Below, piece after piece: positions 6,138-13,084 of a DNA stretch of 15,219 bases. The notes beneath the pieces were generated by a model. It was not told the DNA's origin, searched no databases, and saw only the letters and a program-made list of their open reading frames with translations. The stretch lies in the NCBI GenBank assembly GCA_022508865.1, contig JAFLUK010000019.1:1-15219 (forward strand). Reading direction: 5' to 3'. The DNA is from Oscillospiraceae bacterium (GTDB taxonomy: Bacteria; Bacillota; Clostridia; Oscillospirales; Acutalibacteraceae). The translations under genes were made by a program, and so were the position numbers. How positions within the stretch are numbered: the first letter of the stretch is position 1; every line of letters begins with the position of its first letter.

Positions 6138-7148
6138 TCAGTATTTAAGTGTCTTGCAGGCATCTGTAAATATCTTTGCAAAGCCTGCTGTGCTTGTGAT
6201 TGCAGCTCTTTCAAGCTGACGGTCAATGAGCTTGTCATACTCTGTCTGAACTTCTCCTGCCTTTACCATTTCAAGTGCGCAGTTTTTATCAAGACCGATG
6301 ATGTAGTCACCTGTAATTTCAGGTGTGTGAATTACATTTGCGCCCATTGGTGTAATCATTTTGCCTGTTCCGTGGAAGCTGAGACCTGCCACAGAGTCCT
6401 TCATCTCATTGAGAGACATTAACATCTGCATAGATAATGTGGGAGCAATAATTGTATTCAGCTCATATGGTGAAAGACCGCTCCACAGTTTGATAAGGTC
6501 AGCATAAATAATTTTACCGTTTGAATCTGCTGTAATAGCAGGTGCAGGGTTTGAGTTTCCGTCACCCTTAATAAGCACACCAACTGCATCCTTAAGCTGT
6601 GCTCTTGCAATGTATGCGCCAATCTGCTTGAGAGTTACTGTGAACAAATCAATTCTCTGAAATCTGATAGCTTCATAGGAAGACACTAACATTCTGCCAC
6701 GCTTATGAAGCTTTACCAGATTTTCCTGTGTTTTTACTGTTGTTTGAGGAATAGCAGCACCCTCCATTACTACCTTGAGGGACTTTTCTTCTTCTGTTGG
6801 AGTTGAAGTAATTGAGCGGTAGTCCATACCTTCAATCATAGTGGTTGTAGCCACAATATCAGAGAGAACATCAGCATGCTCCATACCTTGATTTACTGCT
6901 CTGCTGATGTATTCAGGGAAAAGTGCCGCGGATGAGCTTGTACTGAAAAACTTGTCCACAGTGTCAGAGCCTTTGCCCGAAACCTTAATGTCAAATCTTT
7001 TTAGCTGTCTCGAAAAAGCATCAAGACCCTGTAGAGAAGTGCCCTTATAATTATCAGATGGGTCAAGCTCCTCCAGAACATCGGTAAAGGTTTTGCCCTT
7101 TACACCATACATTCCCTTTTCAAGTGAAATATTTTCATATGTACTCAT
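6138..7148 (-). CDS. Major capsid protein (HK97-fold type)
   Basis: A 336-residue protein with the layout of an HK97-fold capsid subunit. It has an N-terminal arm (about 1-60), then Leu-Phe-Pro-Glu-Tyr-Ile-Ser-Arg-Ala-Val (about 76-85), which resembles many phage coat proteins at the end of the arm. A long spine helix lies around 163-195 (Ile-Gly-Ala-Tyr-Ile-Ala-Arg-Ala-Gln), and an A-domain carries Gly-Asp-Gly-Asn-Ser-Asn-Pro-Ala and Tyr-Asp-Lys-Leu-Ile-Asp-Arg-Gln. No cross-linking residue can be assigned by eye. The context is diagnostic: protease, cement protein, capsid, connector. ATG 7148 has AAAGGAAG upstream. No truncation is seen. Confidence 0.85.
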   Translation of the reverse strand: MSTYENISLEKGMYGVKGKTFTDVLEELDPSDNYKGTSLQGLDAFSRQLKRFDIKVSGKGSDTVDKFFSTSSSAALFPEYISRAVNQGMEHADVLSDIVATTTMIEGMDYRSITSTPTEEEKSLKVVMEGAAIPQTTVKTQENLVKLHKRGRMLVSSYEAIRFQRIDLFTVTLKQIGAYIARAQLKDAVGVLIKGDGNSNPAPAITADSNGKIIYADLIKLWSGLSPYELNTIIAPTLSMQMLMSLNEMKDSVAGLSFHGTGKMITPMGANVIHTPEITGDYIIGLDKNCALEMVKAGEVQTEYDKLIDRQLERAAITSTAGFAKIFTDACKTLKY

Positions 7149-7177
7149 AAAATTTTATCTTCCTTTCATTTGTTTAA

Positions 7178-7519
7178 TTATATTAAAATGCCTGCCTGGG
7201 TAGGTGTGCTGTCAAGAACAAAACACTGTCTGCCTTTTTCTGTTGCATAGACGCCGCCTTCGGAATCAGCAGAAAGAATTTTTGCTCCAACAGGAATCTT
7301 ACTGGCTGTGTTCACCTTGACGTAGCCTGATGTCTGAACAGAAGCATAACCGTTTCTTACAGAAAGCAATACGCCCAAAAAGATGTCGTCCTCGTTTGCT
7401 TTGCCCACTGTGCCGCTTGCTGTCACCTTAACAACAATACCGCTTACACCCTCTTTTAATGTACCGTCAGCAATAAATGTAAGCACTTTTTCGTTATATC
7501 CCGTAAAATTAATATCCAT
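7178..7519 (-). CDS. Capsid cement / decoration-like protein (DUF2190-like)
   Basis: A 113-residue small beta-rich protein between protease/scaffold and capsid genes, the usual position of a head-stabilising protein such as lambda gpD or DUF2190 proteins. It carries Val-Leu-Thr-Phe-Ile-Ala-Asp-Gly, Gly-Ile-Val-Val-Lys-Val, Phe-Leu-Gly-Val-Leu-Leu-Ser-Val, Val-Gln-Thr-Ser-Gly-Tyr-Val-Lys-Val and Val-Gly-Ala-Lys-Ile-Leu, a strand series typical of that group. The frame opens at a TTG at 7531, but those codons are the SD. ATG 7519, five bases after GGAGG, is the start. Confidence 0.65.
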   Translation of the reverse strand: MDINFTGYNEKVLTFIADGTLKEGVSGIVVKVTASGTVGKANEDDIFLGVLLSVRNGYASVQTSGYVKVNTASKIPVGAKILSADSEGGVYATEKGRQCFVLDSTPTQAGILI

Positions 7520-7542
7520 ATTTACCTCCAATAAAATAATTC

Positions 7543-7887
7543 TTATATTTTAAATTTCTTATTATCTGTGTTGCCTATTTTGTTTTCCCCATAGGTCTGT
7601 GGTCTGATAGGCACAACAACAGAAGCCTTTTCTTTATAAACTTCTCTCAATTCGCAAAGCTGTTCCACAGTCATAGCCTTTACAATGGAGTTCATTGTAT
7701 CTTCGGATATACCACACTTGCCGAGAAGTGCAAATCTTTTTACATCCTCCATAAGGCTCTGTCTGTATACCTTGCCGTTATTTGCATCTCTTTCAAGGTT
7801 TGCAATATAGGCAAGGATTTTTTGCTTTTCCGAAACATCAAATGTAGTTTCTTTGTCCGACTTAAGACAAGCGATAATTTTTTCCAT
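7543..7887 (-). CDS. Nested in-frame scaffold protein (internal start)
   Basis: Inside the protease gene, codon 212 (ATG 7887) is preceded by AAGGAG (7901-7896) with an optimal 8-base spacer. Translation from here would give a 114-residue protein equal to the C-terminal part of the protease protein, beginning Met-Glu-Lys-Ile-Ile-Ala-Cys-Leu. It is helical and charged, with Val-Ser-Glu-Lys-Gln-Lys-Ile-Leu-Ala-Tyr-Ile and Glu-Gln-Leu-Cys-Glu-Leu-Arg-Glu-Val, fitting a scaffold. Nested protease/scaffold genes are known (lambda C and Nu3). The SD and ATG are seen directly; that the start is used and the product is scaffold is inference. Confidence 0.55.
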   Translation of the reverse strand: MEKIIACLKSDKETTFDVSEKQKILAYIANLERDANNGKVYRQSLMEDVKRFALLGKCGISEDTMNSIVKAMTVEQLCELREVYKEKASVVVPIRPQTYGENKIGNTDNKKFKI

Positions 7888-8520
7888 ACTTTTTTCTCCT
7901 TTTCTAAAAGTCTTTATTACTCCTGCTTCTTTTTGAGCAGGCACTGCAACAAAGCTCCATTCGTATGCATCTCTGGGGTGTAGAAGTTCACCATAGCACA
8001 AAGTATCTCCGTAGGTTTCTCCCTTTTGATGACTGCACTTTACAGAGTTAATATGATTGCCGCAAATTGAGCACACCGTCTCCTTCACAGCACAACCCAC
8101 ACTAACCTCCTTGAGGATACCTGTGTCTATCTTGTCAATAAAATCCTTTGTGCTGTCACACCTTGGGATATATGCCCTGGCAACCAAACGGAAGTACTGG
8201 TCTCCTGTTTTGGTTTTTTTACCCTCCACACTTTCTACACAGGTGTAATAAATTCTGGCTGTCTGATTTTCAGCCTTTGGGTTGTGATCAAAAATACCTG
8301 TTTTCCCTAAGAATAATTCTTGCAAAGAAAATAAACTTTCCACAGTAAACCTTTCGTAGTCCCTGTCAATATCATTGTCACACAAAACAACAGAGAATGT
8401 ATAAACCTGTTCTTCATTTAAATCTTTTCTTGTGTATCGGTTAATCAACTCCATTTCATCTAATTCACCGATTTCACTTTTAAAGTCGCTGCCGGATTTA
8501 ATAATCAAGCCCTTTTTCAT
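7543..8520 (-). CDS. Capsid maturation protease with C-terminal scaffold and Cys cluster
   Basis: A 325-residue protein. Residues 1-205 look like an HK97-type prohead serine protease: Gly-Ile-Phe-Asp-His-Asn at 75-80 (His79 as candidate catalytic base), Lys-Glu-Val-Ser-Val-Gly at 137-142 (Ser140 as candidate nucleophile) and Glu-Trp-Ser-Phe-Val-Ala-Val-Pro-Ala near 187-195. Between the last two is a likely zinc site: Cys150, Cys153, Cys162, His164 and Cys175. Residues 212-325 are charged and helical, like a scaffold. Such proteases release themselves and remove the scaffold during head maturation. ATG 8520 has GGAGGTG upstream. An internal SD and ATG at 7887 are described separately. Confidence 0.75.
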   Translation of the reverse strand: MKKGLIIKSGSDFKSEIGELDEMELINRYTRKDLNEEQVYTFSVVLCDNDIDRDYERFTVESLFSLQELFLGKTGIFDHNPKAENQTARIYYTCVESVEGKKTKTGDQYFRLVARAYIPRCDSTKDFIDKIDTGILKEVSVGCAVKETVCSICGNHINSVKCSHQKGETYGDTLCYGELLHPRDAYEWSFVAVPAQKEAGVIKTFRKGEKSMEKIIACLKSDKETTFDVSEKQKILAYIANLERDANNGKVYRQSLMEDVKRFALLGKCGISEDTMNSIVKAMTVEQLCELREVYKEKASVVVPIRPQTYGENKIGNTDNKKFKI

Positions 8521-8526
8521 ACCGGA

Positions 8527-9711
8527 TTACACCTCCTCAATTACTTCGTTTTCATTTTCAATCACGCCAAAATCCCTTTCAATCTCTTTTTCAATCCTAA
8601 GGGCATTAGCCTTATTGAGCCTTGCCTGAGAAAGCTCCAAGTCATCCTGTAGATTAATGTTGTTCCACACAATTTCAAAATCTTCATCAATACCCTGCAA
8701 ATTTAAATGCATTTTTACAATTTTCCTTAAAACAGGATTGAGGCACTCTCTGTAATACTCCAATTCACTGGTAAGAATATCTGCCTGCTGACTGCTCATT
8801 CTCTCTGTTGTACTCCAGCTAAGCCCCAAAAGGAAGGGAGGTATAGACAGCTTTGCAACTATCTGCTCCGTAATATGCCTTACCGGTACATCACAGTCAA
8901 GTATCTGATTATCTGCGCCAATGGTCTTAATAGAAATATCCCCGACTGACACAAAATCACAGGTATTGTGCTTATCCCTCATTACCCTTGACCATTCATC
9001 TGCAATCTGCTGCGCATTTTCTTGAGTACAGGAGTTGGCATTCTCGGGCTTGTAGGTTACTGCAAACCTTATGTTGCCTGCCCTATCCCAATTCTGCCCT
9101 ATAGACTGAAAAATCTTCAGCAGAATACCACTGACAAATGGAAGTCCCTTCAGGATAGATTTACCTCTTGCTCTGCCTGATTCGGGATTAAGCATTGAAC
9201 AGAGAATAAGCTCGGGGTAAGGAATTTCTTCTTCCCTGCCCATTTCTCTTTTGTACACAGCAAAGTTAAGGGGTCCATTCTTTGGATACAGCTTAACATC
9301 CTTAAGGTTGGCATTGTAAAGTGCCTCAATATTATTCGTATTGAAGTCAAGTACAATTTCTCCAATAGCCTGACCGTAAACAAGCAAATCTTCAAGATAG
9401 GTACAAATAAAGTTATTTATACCTACATTACCGTTGCACACATTTACATTTCTTAAAAACTCCTCCACTTTTTTGGTGGCAAAATCACTCCGACACCTTA
9501 TGCAAAATGTTCCCATAAGCCTGATTATCTTGCCGATAGCCGCATCAATAATCGGCAGTGCCTCTCTTAATGATGAATACAAATCCATTTCAACATCAGA
9601 AAGAGGCTTGTAAGAGTTTATAAGGGCAAAGGGATGACTGTCTCCTGTCATAGCAGGAGCACACTGAACAAGAGCCTTTTTTTCTTTTGGTTTTTTTCTG
9701 AAAATTCCCAT
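8527..9711 (-). CDS. Phage portal protein
   Basis: A 394-residue portal, the dodecameric ring at the head vertex through which DNA is packaged. The N-terminus is basic (Met-Gly-Ile-Phe-Arg-Lys-Lys-Pro). The core has Ile-Asp-Ala-Ala-Ile-Gly-Lys-Ile-Ile-Arg-Leu-Met, then Leu-Leu-Val-Tyr-Gly-Gln-Ala-Ile-Gly-Glu-Ile, and later Arg-Gly-Lys-Ser-Ile-Leu-Lys-Gly-Leu-Pro and Leu-Ser-Ile-Pro-Pro-Phe-Leu-Leu-Gly. The last two are typical portal segments (wing, and the region before the tunnel loop). ATG 9711 follows AGGAG; the longer open frame to 9759 lies inside the terminase gene and has no SD. It sits 7 bases after the terminase stop. Length is normal for the family. Confidence 0.85.
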   Translation of the reverse strand: MGIFRKKPKEKKALVQCAPAMTGDSHPFALINSYKPLSDVEMDLYSSLREALPIIDAAIGKIIRLMGTFCIRCRSDFATKKVEEFLRNVNVCNGNVGINNFICTYLEDLLVYGQAIGEIVLDFNTNNIEALYNANLKDVKLYPKNGPLNFAVYKREMGREEEIPYPELILCSMLNPESGRARGKSILKGLPFVSGILLKIFQSIGQNWDRAGNIRFAVTYKPENANSCTQENAQQIADEWSRVMRDKHNTCDFVSVGDISIKTIGADNQILDCDVPVRHITEQIVAKLSIPPFLLGLSWSTTERMSSQQADILTSELEYYRECLNPVLRKIVKMHLNLQGIDEDFEIVWNNINLQDDLELSQARLNKANALRIEKEIERDFGVIENENEVIEEV

Positions 9712-9718
9712 AACTCTC

Positions 9719-10969
9719 CTATCTTCTGGCAGCAAGTGCAATAAAGCCGCTGCCGCCATCTAAAATTGTCGTTACAAAATATCTTATATCGTCCATAGCG
9801 TGGTCGTTTTCCTTGACAACACTGTCAATTCCACCCTTTTCATCCCAGCGATAAAGGGAAAATTCTCTCATACTGTCCCTGCAACTGTCACAGATAACAA
9901 TATCCCTGTTTTTTAGTGCCGTAGACACCTTTCTTATGCCGTCAATAACATTGTTCTTTGCAGGGATTACACTGTATTTGTTGTGCCGTCTGATTGTTTC
10001 TATAAAGCTTGCCGCAGAGGGATCAACTGCAATTTCCCTTACCCTTTTGTCACCAATAAGCTCCTCAAGGGAAGCATAGTGCTCCTCATCGGTTTTTTGA
10101 TAACCCTCAATTCTGGAATTAAAGTAGTATTCCTTAATTCTATACCATACCTTATCCTTTTTTCCCCACAGACCGAAGGATGCAGGGTTAACAGTGCCAT
10201 AGTCACAAGACACTGCATATTCCAAAAAATTTCCGTCTGGCACAGGAACAAAGACATCGTCCTTGTCCATAAAGGGATACACCGCACCTGTGGTAGCTAC
10301 CCACTTGCCACGTACAAACCGCTGATAAAAGGCACCGCTGTAAAGCCCCTCGTATCTTTTAATCATTTTTTCACTGAGAGAGGGATTATCTCTCATTTCA
10401 AAGTGAATATAAAGAGTGTTTTTACTTTTGCACCTTTTTATCCACTCACGATAGAACCAATGACCGGGATACTCGGGATTACAGTTAAACCAAAAGGTAC
10501 TCCCTTCCACAGAGCACCTTGCAAGCGATTGCTCCACAAAGGACCTGGGCATAAGTGCCACCTCGTCAAGAAAAACACCACCGAGGGTAATCCCCTGAAT
10601 AAGACTTGCGCTCATCTCATCCTTACCTCCAAAAAGGTAAAATCGGTTAACCACTCCCTTGTGGCTTACCTCCAGAATATTTTCGCTTTTCTTAAGCTCC
10701 GAGGTAAAACCCAGCTCTGTAAGACATTTTATGAGAGGTACAATAACATTGCGTTTGAGACTTCTGATTGTCTTCCCGCACATCGCAAAGGACATATTGC
10801 TGAATCTGCTCATTGCCCAGCTGATAAAGGATATTGACATACAAAATGTCTTGCCGCTTCTCACTGCTCCGTCACAGATGATAGCATCATAATTTTTGTA
10901 CGGTGAATTGTTGCACCACCATGTCAGTACCTTTAGCTGTTTTTCTGAAAAAGGTTTGTAGCTACTCAT
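9719..10969 (-). CDS. Terminase large subunit (PBSX XtmB type)
   Basis: A 416-residue packaging motor and headful nuclease. The ATPase domain has Walker A Gly-Ala-Val-Arg-Ser-Gly-Lys-Thr at 34-41 and Walker B Gly-Gly-Val-Phe-Leu-Asp-Glu at 130-136, with Glu136 as catalytic candidate. The nuclease domain has three acidic positions: Asp256 (Cys-Asp-Tyr-Gly), Asp316 (Val-Asp-Pro-Ser) and Asp393/Asp394 (Asn-Asp-His-Ala-Met-Asp-Asp). All expected catalytic residues are present at normal spacing, so packaging appears functional. ATG 10969 has GGTGA upstream and overlaps the small subunit by 8 bases. Confidence 0.93.
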   Translation of the reverse strand: MSSYKPFSEKQLKVLTWWCNNSPYKNYDAIICDGAVRSGKTFCMSISFISWAMSRFSNMSFAMCGKTIRSLKRNVIVPLIKCLTELGFTSELKKSENILEVSHKGVVNRFYLFGGKDEMSASLIQGITLGGVFLDEVALMPRSFVEQSLARCSVEGSTFWFNCNPEYPGHWFYREWIKRCKSKNTLYIHFEMRDNPSLSEKMIKRYEGLYSGAFYQRFVRGKWVATTGAVYPFMDKDDVFVPVPDGNFLEYAVSCDYGTVNPASFGLWGKKDKVWYRIKEYYFNSRIEGYQKTDEEHYASLEELIGDKRVREIAVDPSAASFIETIRRHNKYSVIPAKNNVIDGIRKVSTALKNRDIVICDSCRDSMREFSLYRWDEKGGIDSVVKENDHAMDDIRYFVTTILDGGSGFIALAARR

Positions 10970-11420
10970 CTCTATTCACCAATGCCATTGCACTTTTTTC
11001 AAGCGCTTCATAGAATGGTACACATTCCTTTTGTCCTTCATCGGAACTATACAGCCTTTCCATAGCTTTCAGCCTGTCAAAGAATTTAATTTCCATAGCG
11101 CCATCCTTGGGCTTCTTTATCTCGGAAATCATAAACAAATCCATACTTTTCAGTCTGTCGGCTGAAATATTCTCACTGCTTAAAAGGCTTATGCAGTCGT
11201 CAATATTGCCAAATGCAAGATGCTCATACCCAAGGTAAGCAAGGCTTTTCATCAGCCTCTTTCTGTTGTCAAGAATTCTGATAATTTCCTTAATTATCTC
11301 ATCTTTAGCGATAAGGCACGCGCCTGCCAGACTGTCCTTGTAGCCTGCAAGGTGAGCCGCCTTATCAATGGACTTACCTTGAGAAACCAACAAACAAAAT
11401 GTTCGTTCTCTTTTTTTCAA
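10962..11420 (-). CDS. Terminase small subunit (XtmA-like)
   Basis: The DNA-recognition subunit of the packaging terminase, first gene of the operon. The N-terminal region has the Terminase_2-type helix-turn-helix: Leu-Leu-Val-Ser-Gln-Gly-Lys-Ser-Ile-Asp-Lys-Ala-Ala-His-Leu-Ala-Gly-Tyr. A later Lys-Phe-Phe-Asp-Arg-Leu-Lys-Ala-Met-Glu-Arg-Leu segment resembles the family's oligomerisation helix. The frame is open to ATG 11453, but that ATG has no SD, and codons 5-8 there are the SD itself (AAGGAGG, 11438-11432). TTG 11420, eleven bases after it, is my preferred start (152 residues); ATT 11426 would be better spaced but is a rare codon. The start is therefore uncertain. Confidence 0.8.
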   Translation of the reverse strand: MKKRERTFCLLVSQGKSIDKAAHLAGYKDSLAGACLIAKDEIIKEIIRILDNRKRLMKSLAYLGYEHLAFGNIDDCISLLSSENISADRLKSMDLFMISEIKKPKDGAMEIKFFDRLKAMERLYSSDEGQKECVPFYEALEKSAMALVNRDE

Positions 11421-11594
11421 ATCAATTGTTACCTCCTTTTTCTGTAACCCCATGTTTTATTGCAGGTTACAACCATACCCCGTAAAATAAAAAAATTGCA
11501 TTGAAAAATGCAATCGGCTGATTTTATTAACATTTTGTTTACAAAAAATGCAATAATTGCATAAAAACAGGAAATAATAATTAACGGTGATATA
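11421..11594. promoter_or_regulatory. Divergent control region terS / spoVAF with three dyads
   Basis: This stretch separates the leftward phage-like operon from rightward spoVAF and must carry both promoters. Three inverted repeats are visible: ATTGCATT/AATGCAAT (11495-11514, 4-base loop), TTTTGT/ACAAAA (11533-11546, 2-base centre) and ATGCAAT/ATTGCAT (11548-11562, 1-base centre). The first and third share the core TGCAAT/ATTGCA and are centred about 50 bases apart, as expected for a regulator binding the same DNA face. I find no good sigma-A promoter in either direction. I also find no convincing SigF or SigG pair for spoVAF, although GGAAATAATA (11570-11579) fits a SigF -10 without a proper -35. 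Confidence 0.5.
11482..11514 (-). terminator. Hairpin with T-run pointing into terS (terminator or attenuator)
   Basis: Read on the minus strand, an 8-bp stem (11514-11507 with 11502-11495, TTTC loop) is directly followed by a run of seven T, then ATTTTA. That is the form of an intrinsic terminator, although the stem is AT-rich (2 GC pairs). It would stop transcripts coming from spoVAF antisense or from any phage-operon promoter located right of 11515, before they reach terS. On the plus strand it lacks a T-run. The same bases are one of the three dyads of the control region, so an operator role is equally possible. Confidence 0.45.
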
Positions 11595-12989
11595 ATGTTT
11601 AATTCCTTATTCGAAAATAACACAAGTGTACTGGACAAACTAACCAGAGCAAATGACAGTTTCGACATTATCAAAAGGGTAATAAAAATAAACAAAAGAA
11701 AGTCCGCCATATATTTCATTGACGGACTTTTAAAAGACGATATAATGGAAAAGCTTATGGAGTTTTTCTACAAAATTACCGACGACAGTTTTTTTGAAAG
11801 TGCTGATAGCTTTATGGAAAACTGTGTACCTTATGTTGAAGTAAACAAAAGCACCGATACACAGGAGATTGTAACTGCACTTCTGTCGGGAATAGCTCTT
11901 ATAACTATAGACGGAATTAAAGAAATTATTCTCCTTGACACCCGCACCTATCCACAAAGAGAAACTGCAGAACCACAGAACGATAAGGTATTAAGGGGCA
12001 GTAAGGATGGATTCACAGAGATTTTTATACACAACTGTGTTTTAATCAGACGTAGAATAAGGGATAAAAACCTTACCATAACAGCTATGCAGGCAGGCAA
12101 AAGATCAAAGACAGATGTGGCGCTTGTGTATATGGTTGATAAGGTTGACAAAAATCTGCTGAACAAAATTCAAAAGAAAATAAAAGATATTGACAGTATG
12201 GGGCTGACAATGACCCAGCAGGGCTTTGTGGAAGCACTTATAAATCAAAAGTGGTTAAATCCCTTTCCTAAAGTAAAATATTCAGAAAGACCCGACTCCA
12301 CTGCCGCCAACGTACTAAAGGGCAATATTGCAATAATTGTGGACAACTCCCCCTCTGCAATCATAATACCCACATCTGTATTTGATTTAATGGAGGAGGC
12401 AGACGACTACTATTTTCCTCCCATAACAGGCACATATTTAAGACTTTCCCGATATTTCATCTCACTTTTATCCCTGTTTGTAACACCACTATGGCTGCTT
12501 GGCAATCAAATGCCCCAGCTTGTTCCCGACTTTTTAAAATTCACAATAATAGACGAACCCCAAAACATATCTCTCTTTTGGCAGCTAATTCTGATAGAAA
12601 TAGCAATTGACGGACTGCGGCTTGCTTCAATAAACACACCGGAAATGCTCAGCACCACCATAGGAATTATCGGAGGTATCGCCCTTTCGGAATTTGCAGT
12701 AGATGCAGGCTTTGCCGCAACAGAAACAATACTGTATATGGCTTTTGTAGCAATTGCAAACTACTCACAACCAAGTCAGGAACTTTCATATTCCATAAAA
12801 TTTTTCAGAATAATTTTGTTGGTGCTTACAAGACTGCTGTCACTTTGGGGATTACTGGGCGGAACACTACTGATTATAGTAATGCTTGCAACAAATAAAA
12901 CATTGTCAGGCAAAAGCTACCTTTACCCTCTTTTTCCACTGAAACCAAAGGAACTTTTTGAAAAATTTGTTCGCACAAAATCAAAGTAA
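11595..12989 (+). CDS. spoVAF: SpoVAF-like spore membrane protein (GerA family)
   Basis: A 464-residue GerA-family protein closest in pattern to SpoVAF, which in Bacillus sits in the spore inner membrane and aids germination. The soluble N-terminal half has Arg-Thr-Tyr-Pro-Gln-Arg (117-122), Glu-Pro-x-Asn-Asp-Lys-Val-Leu-Arg-Gly-Ser-Lys-Asp-Gly-Phe (126-140) and Leu-Ile-Arg-Arg-Arg-Ile-Arg-Asp (150-157). Asn-Pro-Phe-Pro-Lys-Val-Lys-Tyr-Ser-Glu-Arg-Pro-Asp (222-234) closely matches SpoVAF. About five membrane segments follow (roughly 285-303, 328-345, 353-371, 376-391, 403-432). ATG 11595 has GGTGAT upstream. Slightly shorter than B. subtilis SpoVAF. No spoVA partner gene is in the window, so it is an orphan, divergent from the phage-like operon. 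Confidence 0.85.
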   Translation: MFNSLFENNTSVLDKLTRANDSFDIIKRVIKINKRKSAIYFIDGLLKDDIMEKLMEFFYKITDDSFFESADSFMENCVPYVEVNKSTDTQEIVTALLSGIALITIDGIKEIILLDTRTYPQRETAEPQNDKVLRGSKDGFTEIFIHNCVLIRRRIRDKNLTITAMQAGKRSKTDVALVYMVDKVDKNLLNKIQKKIKDIDSMGLTMTQQGFVEALINQKWLNPFPKVKYSERPDSTAANVLKGNIAIIVDNSPSAIIIPTSVFDLMEEADDYYFPPITGTYLRLSRYFISLLSLFVTPLWLLGNQMPQLVPDFLKFTIIDEPQNISLFWQLILIEIAIDGLRLASINTPEMLSTTIGIIGGIALSEFAVDAGFAATETILYMAFVAIANYSQPSQELSYSIKFFRIILLVLTRLLSLWGLLGGTLLIIVMLATNKTLSGKSYLYPLFPLKPKELFEKFVRTKSK

Positions 12990-13026
12990 TTTCACCGCAA
13001 AATACAGTATAATAAAACACGGCATA

Positions 13027-13052
13027 ACAAAAAGCCACCCATACGGGTGGCT
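13027..13052 (-). terminator. ilvC terminator between ilvC and spoVAF
   Basis: A perfect 8-bp GC-rich stem (13033-13040 with 13045-13052, 4-base loop) is followed on the minus strand by TTTTTG. It lies just past the ilvC stop and ends the ilv operon. On the plus strand it is followed by CAAATTGTTT, so it may also weakly stop spoVAF transcripts, which have no other terminator in the gap 12990-13084. Confidence 0.88.
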
Positions 13053-13084
13053 CAAATTGTTTAAATAAAGAAATAAACTATCAA

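Noticed and set aside
9983..10837. Long open frame of 284 codons on the plus strand
   Set aside because: It lies wholly antisense to the terminase large-subunit gene, which has clear catalytic motifs. The predicted product has no recognisable domain and unnatural composition, and it interrupts a continuous minus-strand operon.
121..11475. Similarity between AACCTGTTATAAAA (left flank) and AACCTGCAATAAAA (minus strand, right flank) as att sites
   Set aside because: The two copies are in inverted orientation, imperfect (12 of 14) and AT-rich. Attachment sites should be direct repeats, so this is probably chance.
11535..11570. TTTACA...ATAAAA as a sigma-A promoter for spoVAF
   Set aside because: The -10 match is poor, and a spoVAF gene is expected to use a sporulation sigma factor. 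No SigG-type CATnnTA box was found at the proper spacing either, so no promoter is called.
11429..11719. Hydrophobic 96-codon minus-strand frame across the spoVAF start
   Set aside because: It overlaps the spoVAF N-terminus and the control region and has no convincing SD. Its hydrophobicity reflects the antisense of Lys/Asn-rich AT DNA.
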